The notes: generated from the sequence alone by a model not told the origin. A DNA stretch of 64,000 nt from Stenogyne calaminthoides (GCA_037126765.1 JBBCBC010000017.1:24357916-24421915); one strand, 5' to 3'; positions 1 through 12,380 are shown, counted from the first letter of the stretch. Program-made: numbers and translations.

Positions 1-23
1 TTAGAGGATTATCTAAGAAATGA

Positions 24-698
24 GATATACATGTTGTGGTGATTGAAAACACCAAAAACATTGATTCTATGCCATATCAACAAGTTTTCTCTGAACTGAA
101 AGCTTATGAATTTGTGATTGACAAGAAAACTAAGAAATCTGACAGCAAAGATGATTCTTCATCTAGCAAGAATGTGGCTTTCAAAGCCAAAGAGAAATCC
201 TGTAAATCTAAAGAGTCTGAGAACTCACTTGCCAAAAATCAGGATGAGCAAGAGGATAAGCTAGTACTGTTGGCAAGAAGGTTTGAAAGACTCAATAACA
301 GATATGGAAAATACAAGAAATACTACAGGAACAACAAGTACAAAAGCAGGAAAAACTCAGAAGCTAAGGACAGACCCACTGAGAAAAGGAAGGACCACAA
401 AACTGAAGGTTCCTCATCCAGGAAGAAGGACTCCAAGACCAAGGAGGAAAGTGATCAGGATGATGATACCAACATATGCTATAACTGCCAAAAGAAGGGT
501 CACTTCCAGAATGATTGTCCTGAGCTGAGTGCCAAAGAAATAAAGGAGAGACAAGCCAAGAGAGACAGAAAGATCTCTAGCAAGAAGGCTATGATTGCAG
601 AAGAAGAAGAACAATCTGAAGAAGGATCCAGTTCTTCAGATGAGATATTCTCAGATAGTGACAGTGATGATGTCTGCTTGTTGCTATGGAGGAGGTAA
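24..698 (+). pseudogene. Copia gag, nucleocapsid part with CCHC zinc knuckle
   Basis: The open stretch encodes a lysine- and serine-rich protein with a zinc knuckle CYNCQKKGHFQNDC (C-X2-C-X4-H-X4-C) near its centre, which in copia Gag binds RNA during particle assembly. Acidic serine runs follow the knuckle. A TGA at 21-23 stops the frame upstream, so the N-terminal capsid part is already broken or outside the window. There is no ATG; the open stretch merely begins after the stop. The frame is lost near 684, where one base seems to be missing compared with the expected continuation, and the rest of Gag is read in the frame of 686-1891. Confidence 0.85.
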
Positions 699-1985
699 AT
701 TCTTCTATGTCTGTTGTTGCTCCTACACAAGCACCTGAGTTTTCAAGTTCATCTGTAACCTGTAACTTTGACCTGATGGATTCTTTTGAGAATCTTATGA
801 AGGACTATTTTGTGTTACAAGAACTGCTCATAGAAACTCAAGAGCAGAATAAGGAACTGACTGCTGAGAATCTGAAGTGGAAAGACTCTAATACTGCTAA
901 AATCACTTCTCAACTAATGGGAACTACTGATGAACTAGATGTTCTGAAAGTACAACTCTCAGAAAAGGAGAAGGTTATAGAGATCCTGAATGAAAAATTA
1001 GAGAAATCTACTGAGGAAATTCAGCTTATCAGAACTGAGTTCAATGACCTCTTTGAAAAGCATGAAACTCTAAAGAAAATTGAGGATAGTGCGCAGAGAA
1101 AGTTAACTCTATTGAATTCTGCATCTAAAGTAATAGATGAAATTCAGAGTTATCAAAGACCTGCAACTATAAAGGCTGGATTGAGATATAATCCAGGGGG
1201 AACCTCACAAGGTCTTCTGAATGCTGCTTCTTCTAATAGCACTAAGACTGTCTTTGTAAAACCGGTGGCATGTACTAATCTTCTCACTGAAGAACAACCC
1301 CGAGTTTTAGACAAGGGTAAAGGACCTATGGTTTCAGAAAAACTGAAGGTTCAGGTAAGAAAGCCCAAACCTCAGGAAAAGGCTCGAAAACCTGAACACT
1401 CAGTAGGAAATTTTCAGGCCAGTACTTCAAAGCCTCAGGCTAAGAATACCAACCTGAAGAAATCTGCACTAAACCATCAGAGGAATTTTCAGAAGAGAAA
1501 CACTCAGCAGAGATATTCTCAATTGAAAAGACCAAGTCCTCAGATTACTGAAAGACCACAATTTCAGTACAGGCAACCTAAACCCCACTTGCCTAAGGGT
1601 AAAGGTTTCCTGAACCCAAGTCAGCAGAGACAGAGACCAGCTGCACTAAAGTCAAGACATTTGAACAAGAGGCCTGAACCCAAGAAGAACTCTAAGGCTC
1701 ATGTTCATGCTAAGGCTGACACATATACACAAGGTACTGCCAAGGCACCTAGGGTGGTGAATGTGTATGTAGATGTTTATGGAAGACAAATCATCAACTC
1801 TAAAGTAATTAGAGTTATCAGGCAGATTTGGGTTCCAAAAGGTACAACTAACCTGGTAGGACCCTACACCAAATGGGTACCTAAGACCTGATCTGTTTTT
1901 CAGGTGAAAGAAAAGGGCATTGAGCTGAATGGAGACAACATAGCCCTGTTGAGTGGAAATGAATTGGCTCCTGCTGCATGGTATC
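686..1985 (+). pseudogene. Copia gag C-terminal extension leading into protease
   Basis: The open frame 686-1891 (401 codons) begins with acidic and heptad-like sequence (about residues 20-150, probable coiled coil). A basic, proline- and glutamine-rich region follows, and it ends in a conserved-looking W-V-P-K segment. A long low-complexity linker between the zinc knuckle and protease is usual in Sireviruses. A TGA at 1889-1891 interrupts the frame; the same frame stays open to the insertion point at 1985, where the codons for the protease active site begin. The ATG at 686 is not taken as a real start; it is internal to Gag. Confidence 0.75.
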
Positions 1986-3743
1986 TGTTGGGATATTTTA
2001 GTTTTGATGAATTATGCCAAAACATTATCAACTTGTGTTATTCAAGCTAATTTACAGATAACAAGTTGAGGGGGAACGAAAGAACAAGTTGAGGGGGAAC
2101 TCATGAAATCAGAAGAAGATGATCAAGATCAGACGAGGCTACAGACGAGACTGGTCAAGATTAGATGAATTAGATGAGTTCCGAGTTAAACTGATGAGCT
2201 GTGCAAAATCAGAAGAGAAGAAAAGCTAAGCCAGCTGATCAGAAAGAAACTGACCAGAAGATCAGAAGAGAAGGTTGCAGATCAGAAGAGGAGCAGATGA
2301 GACTGATCAAGATCAGACGTGATCGAGATCAGATATGAAGAGGAGCAGATGAGACTGATCGAGATCAGACGTGATCGAGATCAGATATGATAAACTGATA
2401 TGCTAACCTGATGTACTGACCTGATGCTATCCTGATATGTTGATCTGAAGATGTGTTGATCTGATCAGTCGAGCTGATCAGATCAGGCAAAGAAGAAATC
2501 AGATAGCCTGAGTAAAGTGATCTGAGACTCAGTAAGTAAAAGTGATCTGAGGCTCAGTAAGTAAAGTGATCTGAGGCTCAGTAAGTAAAAGTGACCTGAG
2601 GGTCAGGATGTCTGAAGTCAGAAGAACTGAACTCAGTCAGCCTGAGTGTCAGTATGCCTGATCAGACAAGGTCCGCTGAAGAGAAGTCTGCTGAATCAAG
2701 AACCCTGAGTAACCTGAGACTCAGAGAAACCTGAAGGCTCAGAGAATCCTGAAGACTCAGGGAAACCTGAAAGACTCAGTATGTCACTGGAAACACTGAG
2801 ACTCAGAGTATTCTAAAGACTCAGTAAGATACTGAATACTCAGTATAACCTGAATGTTCCGAGGCGAAGAAACTGAAGAATATAGCCGTTAGAATTCAGC
2901 TGACGTGGACCAATGAGAGGAAGACAACCAGCCTGAAGAAGCTGCAGAACTTACAAGAATAGTATGGATTTGAATGTGATTCTCTCCAACGGTAACATTC
3001 AAATCCACACTATAAATACAAGATCTTCCATCAAATTAAGTGTGGAGAATATGCAAAAGATGTTACAGAGCCAAGAGCCTTATATTCAAGCATTCCCACC
3101 ATAGAACACAAGTCTGTAGATATACAAATATGTTCAAGAGTGTTCTAAAACCCAATCTAAGCAACCCATGATATATCCTAAGCTTAGAGAGATTTTCCCA
3201 ACCATAGCATTGAGGCTAAACCAAATGTAAGGGAAAATCTCAACCTAGTTGGAGACATCAACCAAACCCAAACCCTATTGTTAGGTAATTTGTGTGAAGT
3301 TGTAAAGAGTGAGTAAGCTGCAGTGAGTCAGCCAGAAAACTCTAGAAAAGTGAGTAAGCTACAGGGAGTTAGCCTGAAAGCTTGTAGGCGATCCCGTGGA
3401 GGGTGATAAGTCCCGAGGCGAGCTCGAGAGGGTGATAAGTCCAGTTTGAGTGAGAGCTCGTTAAATATCTGGAGGCGAGCCCGAGAGGGTGATAAGTCCA
3501 GTTTGAAGGAATTTCCCTAGGAACAGGGAGAGTGGATGTAGGAGCTTGAGTCTCCAAACCACTATACTTTGTTGTGTTTTTTGTTGCTTTATGTTCTTAT
3601 CTTGTCATATGCATTCGATTATAAGCAAAACACAACACATGAGCTTAAACCGTAAAAATCTGGAATCACCATTCCTTCACCCCTATTTTTATATGCATTT
3701 CATGATTTTTCCGCATTACATGGGTTTTTCACCGGGACAAACA
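1986..3743 (+). mobile_element. Solo LTR of a Sirevirus-type element, nested in the protease codons
   Basis: The block starts TGTTGGGATA and ends ACCGGGACAAACA, and is flanked by the perfect 5-bp duplication GTATC (1981-1985 and 3744-3748), as expected for an LTR insertion reduced to one LTR by recombination. It has no pol sequence. It carries a TATA box (3011), dense CTGAGACTCAG-type repeats (about 2470-2870), a GATCAGATC-rich part (2110-2480), two copies of the GTAAGCTGCAG/GTCAGCC module (3309-3380), and three copies of a GAGGGTGATAAGTCC unit (about 3399-3500). Its 3' third resembles the LTRs at 11595-13447 and 19667-21613, but its first part differs, so it belongs to a related subfamily. 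Confidence 0.93.
3011..3018 (+). promoter_or_regulatory. TATA box of the solo LTR
   Basis: TATAAATA lies about 1.03 kb into the LTR. The other two LTRs of this group have the same octamer at 12373 and 20548, at a similar place before the repeat modules, so it probably marks the U3/R boundary. Confidence 0.7.
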
Positions 3744-3748
3744 GTATC

Positions 3749-5537
3749 TGAACAGTGGATGTTCAAGACATATGTCAGGATATAAACAATTACTCACTGA
3801 CTATGTTAAGCAAAAAGGCCCTCAAATTACATTTGGAGACAATTCCAAAGGACAGACTAGAGGATATGGAACTCTTGAAGTTGATTCTGTTCATATCCAT
3901 GGTGTTTCATATGTTTCTGGTTTAAAGCATAACTTGCTTTCAATCAGTCAATTCTGTGACAAAGGATTCAGTGTTGAGTTCTCAAAGAACTTATGTTATG
4001 TGAAAGACAATACTTCACAACAAATATTACTGACTGGTACTAGAAAAGGAAATGTGTATCTTGCTGATTGGAAATTATCACCTAAAGATACATGTTTAGT
4101 TGCAAAAAGTTCTACTGATACCAGTTGGCTGTGGCATAAAAGGCTGAATCACTTAAACTTCAAAACCCTGAACAAACTTGCAAGATTAGCACTTGTGAGA
4201 GGGTTACCCAATGAAGTGTTTAGTAAAGATCATGTATGTGATGCTTGTCAGAAAGGAAAACAAATCAGAGCATCATTCAAAAGCAAAGTAGAAGTTTCTA
4301 CTGACAAAATACTACAATTATTACATATGGATCTCTTTGGTCCAGTGACACCTGTAAGCACTAATGGCAGAAAATATACACTTGTGGTAGTTGATGAATA
4401 CTCTAGATATACATGTGTCATATTCTTACTCAGTAAGAAGAAGACTCAGACAAAACTGCCGGAATTACTGAAAATACTCAGTACTGAAAAGAATCTGAGT
4501 GTGGTCAAAATCAGATCAAATAAAGGCACTGAATTTATCAACCATATTATATCTGATCATTGTGCAGCAAATGGAATAGCTCATGAAACATCAGCTGCAA
4601 GGACCCCACAACAAAATGGTGTTGCTGAAAGAAGAAATAGGACTCTGAAAGAAGCTGCAAGAACAATGATTGTTGAAGCTGATATTCCTAAGAGATTTTG
4701 GGCTGAAACTGTCAACACTGCATGTTACTCTCAGAACAGATCCATGCTGACAAAGAATCAAGGAAAAACACCTTATGAGCTGTGGAATGAAAGGAAGCCT
4801 CTTGTTTCTTTCTTTGGTGTGTTTGGTTGCAAGTGTTTCATACACAATAATGGTAAAGATTAGTCGAAAACTTTTGATAGCAAAGCTGATGATGGGATAT
4901 TCTTAGGATATTCTGAAGTCGGTAAAGCCTTCAGAGTTTACAACTATAGGACTCTTATTGTGGAAGAAACACCTCATGTTGTTTTTTATGAATCTACTTG
5001 TGTTCAGAAGAAACAGGAACATGACTCAGGAGATTTGACCAAGAGAATCACAAGACTTAGCCTGAAAAAGAATGATAAAACATCCCTTGAGCCTGAAAAG
5101 AAGAAGTCAATCACTTTCTATGAATGGAGTGAATCTGACTCAGATAAAGAAGCTCAGGATGGAAATACTCAGGATGGTGAGACTCAGGATGGAAATTCTC
5201 CACTGAAGGAAAGCCAACACACTGAAGCTGACCAATCTGAAGCCAACACACTGAAGCTGACCAATCTGAACATACACCAGTTCAGACTCAGGTATGTAAT
5301 GCCGATGAAGATGTGGTCACAGCTGAGGCAAACTCTGAATCTATTAACCAAGGGGGAACAAATGTCTCTGACAATGTTCTGAATGGAATTTCCCCTGAGG
5401 AAGATGATTCACTCTCTCCTTTTCTGTTGTTCCCTGAATTTGATGAATTACTTGAACCTAACATTTCTGATGTTGAGGACACTAATGAAGGGGGAACATC
5501 CAGGAGAAGATGGTTTGATAGTCATCCTACAAGTTAG
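3749..5537 (+). pseudogene. Copia pol: protease remainder, GAG-pre-integrase, integrase
   Basis: Right after the duplicated GTATC the frame continues with the rest of the protease active-site region; the codon at 3751-3753 is AAC (Asn) where the catalytic Asp is expected. The GAG-pre-integrase and an HHCC zinc finger follow (WHKRLNHL to CDACQKGK, about 4130-4260). The integrase core comes next: the first Asp is in LLHMDLFGPV, the second catalytic position (4519-4521) reads AAT (Asn) instead of Asp, and the Glu is in VAERRNRTL. A TAG at 4861-4863 interrupts the frame. A frameshift between about 5225 and 5313 moves reading to another frame, which ends at TAG 5535-5537. It cannot make an active enzyme. 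Confidence 0.88.
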
Positions 5538-7144
5538 ATTGTGGGTGATCTATCAGAAGGAGTTAAAACAAGAAGGTTCCATGGTGAAAGTGCTTTGTTC
5601 TGCTGCTTCCTATCTGAAAAAGAACCTACTGAGATTGAAGAAGCTCTTCAAGATTCATTCTGGATTACTGCTATGCAAGAAGAGCTGAATCAGTTCACAA
5701 GAAATGAAGTTTGGGAGCTAGTGGGCAGACCTAAGAGGCACAATGTGATTGGAACTAAGTGGGTGTTCAAAAATAAGAGAGATGAAAACAACAACATTGT
5801 AAGAAACAAGGCAAAGCTAGTTGCACAAGGTTATTCCCAAGAAGAAGGCTTGGACTATGATGAAACATTTGCACCTGTTGCAAGACTAGAAGCCATCAGA
5901 ATGTTTCTTGCATATGCTGCCCACATGAAATTCACCGTCTATCAAATGGATGTGAAAAGTGCATTTCTGAATGGTGTGCTTAAGGAAGAGGTTTATGTGG
6001 AACAACCTCCAGGATTTTGTCATAATGACCAAGTTTACAGGCTCAGGAAAGCCTTGTATGGTCTTAAACAAGCACCCAGAGCATGGTATGATACACTCTC
6101 TCAATTTCTTACTGACCATGGTTTTATCAAAAGAACTGTTGATAGAACTTTGTTCAGGATAGAAGATGGGAAGGATATCTTACTAGTTCAGATTTATGTG
6201 TGGATGACATCATATTTGGTTCTCCAAATCATCAGTTGTGTGAGAAGTTTTCTACCCTGATGAAAGGAAAGTTTGAGATGTCTATGATGGGGGAGATGAA
6301 TTTCTTTCTTGGACTTCAGATGAAACAAACTAAAAAAGGAATTTTCATCAATCAGGTAAAATACACCAGAGATCTAATTGCTAAGTATGGTGTACAGAAT
6401 TGCAATGCAGTTAGAATTCCCATGAATACTAACTACAAGATGGATCCTGATCCTGAAGGCAAATCAGTAAATCACACTGATTATAGAGGGATCATTGGAT
6501 CATTGTTATATCTCACAGCAAGTATGCCTGATATTACATTTGCAGTTGGGATGTGTGCAAGATACCAAGCTAATCCTAAGGCTAGTCACACGGAGGCTGC
6601 CAAAAAGATTCTGAAATGTCTTAAAGGCACTGTGAATAGAGGATTATGGTATCCAGTTGATGATAACCTTGAATTAACTGGTTATTCAGATGCTGATTAT
6701 GGAGGATGTAGAATTGACAGGAAGTCTACTACAGGAACTTGTCAATTTCTTGGAAGTAAACTGATATCATGGTTTTAAAAGAAACATACCTCAGTAGCAA
6801 CCAGTTCTACTGAAGCTGAATACATGGTTGCAGGAAGCTGTTGTGCACAGATTCTTTGGCTCAGACAACAATTAAGGGATTATAAGATTATAGCCAATGA
6901 AGTACCTATATTTTGTGACAATAATAGTTCAATTGCTATTACACAAAATCCAGTATTGCACACCAGATGTAAGCATGTTGATATCAGACATCACTTCATC
7001 AGAGATCATGTTGAAAAGAGGGATATAAGGATGGAGAAAATTCATACTGATAAACAGAGAGCTGATATCTTGACTAAACCTTTGGCTGAATCAAGATTTC
7101 AGGAACTATCAGTTGAATTAGGTATATTGGATCCAGGTGAATAA
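5538..7144 (+). pseudogene. Copia reverse transcriptase and RNase H
   Basis: RT is recognised from VWELVGRP, GTKWVFKNKRDE, KLVAQGYSQEEGLDYDETFAPVAR and YQMDVKSAFLNG. The catalytic YVDD codons (about 6195-6210) carry two extra bases, which shifts the frame inside the active site. RNase H follows, with Asp in YSDADYGG, Glu in STEAEY (after a TAA at 6776-6778), Asp in FCDNNSS and a His-containing HVDIRHHFI. The frame ends at TAA 7142-7144, shortly after the usual ILTKPL motif, so the 3' end of pol is intact in length. Confidence 0.9.
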
Positions 7145-7360
7145 GGCAAATCTGAAAAATTGAAGGTATTAAGATGCATGAAGTTTTTCAGGTTCTACTG
7201 AAAAACTCAGGATAAAAATGAAGGTCCTGAACACTGAGTCTTGGGAAACTCAGTAATCCTGAAGTTCAGTACTCAGTTTTGTACTGACATTTTATCAAGT
7301 TCAAAACTCAGTAAGACTGATGGTTAAAATTAGTCTGAAGAAGTTATTGACTCATGCACC

Positions 7361-7402
7361 TCATTTATTGTCTAAATCTCAGAAATCATTGACAATAAAT
7401 GA
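7361..7402. other. 12-bp perfect inverted repeat between pol and ORF3
   Basis: TCATTTATTGTC (7361-7372) and GACAATAAATGA (7391-7402) are perfect reverse complements around an 18-base loop. It sits in the 600-base spacer between the pol stop and the third ORF. It could be an RNA hairpin or chance in AT-rich DNA. The rest of the spacer (7145-7762) shows nothing else I recognise. Confidence 0.45.
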
Positions 7403-7762
7403 TAAAACACCTAAGGAAATAATTGGGCGGAACGTTTGAAATTCTCGAGGAAAGTCAATGGTCTGCAGAAACAGTGATTAAAAATAATGTTCATTAATCA
7501 CCAATATGGATAAAAATTGGCGGCTAGTACTCTCTAGTTGTCCTTTCAATAACCCGATTTAGCCTAAATTAATCTTAACCGTTGATTTCTTAAAATCTGC
7601 ACGATTATCCTTGGATCAAATCTTTTCAAAATATACCCATTCAAACTTCCATTATAACTCCTATTCCAAAAACTTTCGTCTTCACAAACACTCTGCTTCA
7701 AAAATCTTCGATTGCCCAGAATTCTCACCTATCTCAAAACCCTTCACATAAATTCTCCAAAA

Positions 7763-10700
7763 ATGACTTTCACAATCTTTGACAAGCTTGCTATCTCCAA
7801 CAAACCATGTTATGAGAATTTTGTTTTTCTAGATGGTACAACAAATGCAGCACATGAGGAAGAGGAGTTGCACATGATCCGTTTGGCTAAACTCACCTGC
7901 CTGGTCGCGAATCGCCCAGATGCAGAATACCCACGAGAGGTAATCTAATTCGTAGCCAATATGCAACTTGATGATGATAATTGCATTGACTCTAGGATTA
8001 CCGTCTCTCATTTGGTTCATGGTGAAAAATATATGGATTTTGTTAGAGAGCTCTACATTATTCCTAAAAACTTGAATGTTGTGTAAGAGTTGAATGATAG
8101 AGGGGAGAACCCTACTTTGTACATGATGGGTAGGGAGCAAGAATTTTTAGATAAAATTGTGGAAGCCCCTATTAGAAGTATTTGAAACCCAAGTATCGGG
8201 TACTTCTTGACATTGTGAGCAGATGCCTCATGAGTGGGACTAGAAGTCTTGAACAAATTAGTAAGCCTAAGCTGAGATTGATGGTTGTTATTGAAGACTC
8301 TCCTTTCAGAGCATTTAATTGGTTGCAATATCTGATAACAATAGTCAGTGATCAAGCTGATCATGTAAAAAGTGAGAAGGATGGTATTATTGTGATCAAT
8401 AAAAGGATATTACACGCCACCAAGATTGCTTTCATCTTGGAAACTTGCAGAGAAGAGGAAGATATCTTTGCAGATTCAAGAGCTTTTCCTATATCCAAAA
8501 TAATGTTCAGATCCACAAAAAAAGGGATGAGAGGCAAAAAGGAAAAGCCTGCTGAGTCTCAGGAGGAAACTGCTGAAGAAGAAGCTGAGGAAGAGGCCCC
8601 AGTGGTTGAGTCAGTAAGGGAAAATAGAAAGCCAGTTCAGCAAGCCACTGAGTCAAGTATGGAGGAGGACAAGCAAGCTAGGGGGAAGACCCTACTGAAA
8701 GTAAAGAGGGAGGCTGGAGAGAAATTGAAAACAAAAGCCTTAGCCCCTCAGAAAAGAAAAAGGCTTCAGACAATTGCTGAGAAAGAAGCCAGTGAAACCG
8801 AAGGAAGCCAAACTGAAACTCAGCAAGGTCTGAAATCACCACTCCAAGTGTTAGCACAGGTGGTGAAAAATATTGAAGAAAAAGTGGTTGCTGAGGAGGA
8901 GAATGTATTCTCTGAAGTAATGGAAACCTCCATTGCTAAAGACAAGATATCTCAAGAAATCTTTATAGGTTCCCAACAACCTGCTAAAGATAGCCAAATA
9001 CAGATCCCACCCTCACACCCCTCAGAGCCAAATGAATCCCAGGATATTCTGAATCTTGATGCCTTACTCACTGAACCATTCCTTGATCCATCTGCCCTAC
9101 AGATTATCCAACCCACTGAGAAAATTGTGCCTCCACCACTACAGAAAGGTTAAGCTGAGGAAGCTGAGTGGAGAAACAAAGGTGAAAGATTTATCCTGGA
9201 TAGATATCCTGAGCTCACTGAATTCCCTGACCTTCAGGATCTATTCATCAGATTGAGGACAACAGTTTACATCCTGAATATGACCTTGCCAGAGATGCTG
9301 AATATTGCTGCATTCAGAGGAGAAGAATAGTGGTCTGAGGAAACAGCAATTCTTACTGAATTTTCAGGATTCAGGAAGACAAAACTCAGGATGAAGGTCT
9401 CGGATTTTGATGACCTGGTTAAAAGGAAGATTGCTGAGAGGAAACCGAGTGGCACAAAAGAGAGTAGTGGGAAAGCAGAACCTGAAAAGGACAAGGATGG
9501 AGATGGAGAGAAAGGTCATGCCAGCTGCTATTACTGAAATTCCTCAGACTGAAGATAGACCCCTTCAGGTACCTTTTGGCACTACTATTCATTATGCCAA
9601 AATTACTGAAGAATTTATCATTAAGTTTGTTGATTTTGGTATGCAGACTGAGGTTCAATCAAGCTATACATCTCATGCTCAGATGATTGATATGGCTCCT
9701 ATCTTGGATGAACTGAAGAAGGTTGAGCCAATGACAGCCAAGCTTACAAGATGGAATTGATGATGGCTGATCAATCCAAAAAGATGGATGCTGCTTTGCA
9801 TGAACAAACTCAACACATGGCTAAGTTGAACACATCTACTGAAATTCAAGCAGTTCAGGGGGAAGTGACTGCAAAGATTTCTGATCTGGATACTCAGATG
9901 GGAGAATGTCCAAGAGAATGTCTGAAGAGCTTACTTCTAAGTACAATGAGAGGACAGCCTATCTAGAGAAGAAGTTAGCTGAGAAAAATGAAGAGATGAT
10001 CAAGTTAGTTGTTGAGGACATGAGCTCATTACTCATGAACAAGATGACAGAACTGATGCATGGAGTTCTTGCCCAACAGTTTGCTCCACTTTTTGAAGAG
10101 GTTTCAGTTGGCAAGAATGTCCTGAGGCGTATGGATGATGAGTTGGATGTTCTGGCTGGAGAAATTAGAGCCATTAACAAGTAACAATTCCACATGGATG
10201 CTACTCTTTCCCAGATTCTTCCAATTTATGATGCCAAAAAGGGGGAAAGGACTTCTCATACAACAAAGGGTAAGTTAGATGAACATTTAAAGAAAACCCT
10301 TGAGAAGAAAGCTCAGCAGGAACTTAAAGCTCAACATGTTCTGAAAACTCTACAAGAGATTGAATCAACTGAAAAGTTAAAGTCAGTTGAGCCTGAAGAC
10401 ACTGAGTTCTTTCAGACAGACAGAGAGACAGCTCAGGATGCAATGATACTGAGGAGATCAGAGAAGAGAAAAATTGAAACAAGCTTGACAGTTGCTGCTC
10501 ATACTGTTGTTGAGACTGCTGATCCAAAAAGAGCTGAGAAGAGGAAGTCAGTGGCATTTGTTGAAGCTGAAAGAAAGAAGAAGAAAGTCTCTACCAAACC
10601 AGTTCATAGGAGGCTGATTGCTGACTTCTCTGAACCTGAAGAATTTGAAGCTCAGAAAAAGACAGAAACTGAATCAGAAAGACTGCTCCAGGAAGGTTTT

Positions 10701-11339
10701 GGAACCTATGATACAAGTGCTCAAGTCAAGGATTTTGATTGGCACAACAAGGTCATTGCCCTGCGTGCTGAAAAAGAGAAAAGGCAAGCAACGTCTGTAT
10801 CAGGAGCAGAGCTAACCAGGAAGAAGAAAGAAGAAGAGCAGAGCAGGAGAGGAAGCTTCAGGAACTTTATGGGAAAAAGATGGGGCAAATCCAAAGAACA
10901 AACCAGAGTACAGAAATGGCCACACATTGATAAATGGATGTCACTCCAGATCAATGATGCTTGGGAAGAGGTTAAGAGAACCTTCTGGTTCAATCATGAT
11001 GTTCTGCAGGAATGGAGAGGAGTATGACCTGATCGCAATGAAGCCTTCCTAGAATATCTGCTGACTTTTTACCCTGAATATCTACAGAAGTGGATAAATC
11101 TAGCTGATGAGCATAATGTATCTCTAAAAGCACCTGGTCAGTACAAGTACCCAACACCTAGATTCAGCACTGGAGCCATCAATGAAACTGCTATTGCCAA
11201 AGAAGTTGCTGAGTATGCTGCTCAGTTGGGACTAACAGGGAGCAATCCAGAAATCATCAAGAAGAGGGATGAATTGAAGAAGAGATACTATGGGATATTC
11301 AGTCTTGAAGTCCCTGATGATGAAGTGGAAGAAGACTGA
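7763..11339 (+). pseudogene. Sirevirus third ORF (env-like position), coiled-coil rich
   Basis: The region starts at ATG 7763 and ends at TGA 11337-11339, about 1190 codons if frames are followed. It holds many stops and shifts: TAA near 7946, further stops to 8182, long open parts 8182-9153, 9407-9760, 9906-10184 and 10194-11027, and an open tail to 11339. The N-terminal 250 residues are globular; the middle is Glu/Lys/Gln-rich and probably coiled coil; the C-terminus is globular again (about 10850-11339). Sireviruses often carry a third ORF here that is called envelope-like. I see no transmembrane segment or signal peptide, so an envelope role has no support in this copy. Confidence 0.65.
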
Positions 11340-11581
11340 AGATTTTTTTTACTTTTGTTTTTGAAAAGTTTCATTGTAATCTGTAATGCTTATCTACTGA
11401 TCAATGAAAAGTTTATCTTTTATGCTCAAAGATAGAAATCTCATTATATTCTTACATTTCTTCAATTATTTGATATGTCATTATTGTTGGGAGATATACC
11501 ATTTTGGATTGTAATAGATAACTGAAACCTGAGTATAGGTTAGGTTTTCTTAAATGTAACAAGATGGTTTTGGCATCATCA

Positions 11582-11594
11582 AAAATGGGGAAAT
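11582..11594 (+). other. Polypurine tract before the 3' LTR
   Basis: AAAATGGGGAAAT lies directly before the TG that opens the 3' LTR at 11595. It is the expected primer for plus-strand synthesis. Confidence 0.75.
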
Positions 11595-11762
11595 TGTTGG
11601 GAGGTGAATTTAATAAAGAGTTTTGATTAGATCCCAAAACCCCTGAGTATGACATGTTCAGGATGATCTTGATAGTCTGAGTCAGGTTTCAGTATAGAAT
11701 TGTTAAGGAAGATATCTGCATCATGTATAGTCAGCAGATATAGATCAGGGAATTTTAAGGCT

Positions 11763-11912
11763 ACTGAAGACTCAGAAGATACTGAAGACTCAGAAGATAC
11801 AGAAGACACTGAAGACTCAGAAGATACTGAAGACTCAGAAGACACTGAAGACTCAGAAGATACTGAAGACTCAGAAGTTACTGAAGACTCAGGAGTTACT
11901 TAAGACTCAAAT
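11763..11912 (+). repeat. 18-bp minisatellite in the LTR
   Basis: Eight GACTCA units occur here, mostly spaced 18 bases apart with unit ACTGAAGACTCAGAAGAT; one spacing is 27. The array lies upstream of the TATA box. The matching position in the solo LTR at 19667 carries a different array built on CAAGACTCAAGA (about 19830-20090). Confidence 0.85.
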
Positions 11913-12372
11913 AGACCTGAATGTTCAGAGGCACTAAAGAAATATCTATCTGAATATATGCAAAACTAAGGAAAACGCACATTTACAAAAGAATAGATAT
12001 TGCCCAAAACATTCAAGAACAGACAAAATGAACTAAGTTTAAGTGTTGTTTAGGGTTGTCTCATTCAAAAAAATTGACCTAAAAAGAGCCGTTTTGTTTG
12101 TCTACATTTACTGAAGACAAGAACCAATCAGAGGAAGACAACACCGTACTTTACTGACACTGAAAGCAACAGGGCACTGAATTTTGTCAGTAGTACTATG
12201 TTCCAGACTGCAAAAATTGGTGATTGGCTACATGGTTGCATATTACCTAAAACATGCAAGGGAGTGTTCAAACCCTAAAAATAGTCGTTCATCAATAACC
12301 AGAAGAGGAAACTCTTGATGCTATCTCTTCGAACGGGTAGTTTTTCAAAGAGTGACCATTGGAAAAGTTGCC

Positions 12373-12380
12373 TATAAATA
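12373..12380 (+). promoter_or_regulatory. TATA box of the 3' LTR
   Basis: TATAAATA within GCCTATAAATACCAGTGACC, closely matching the box at 20548 in the solo LTR. Confidence 0.7.

Noticed and set aside
11700..11903. Glu-Asp-Thr repeat protein
   Set aside because: It is the translation of the 18-bp minisatellite in the LTR; there is no gene context.
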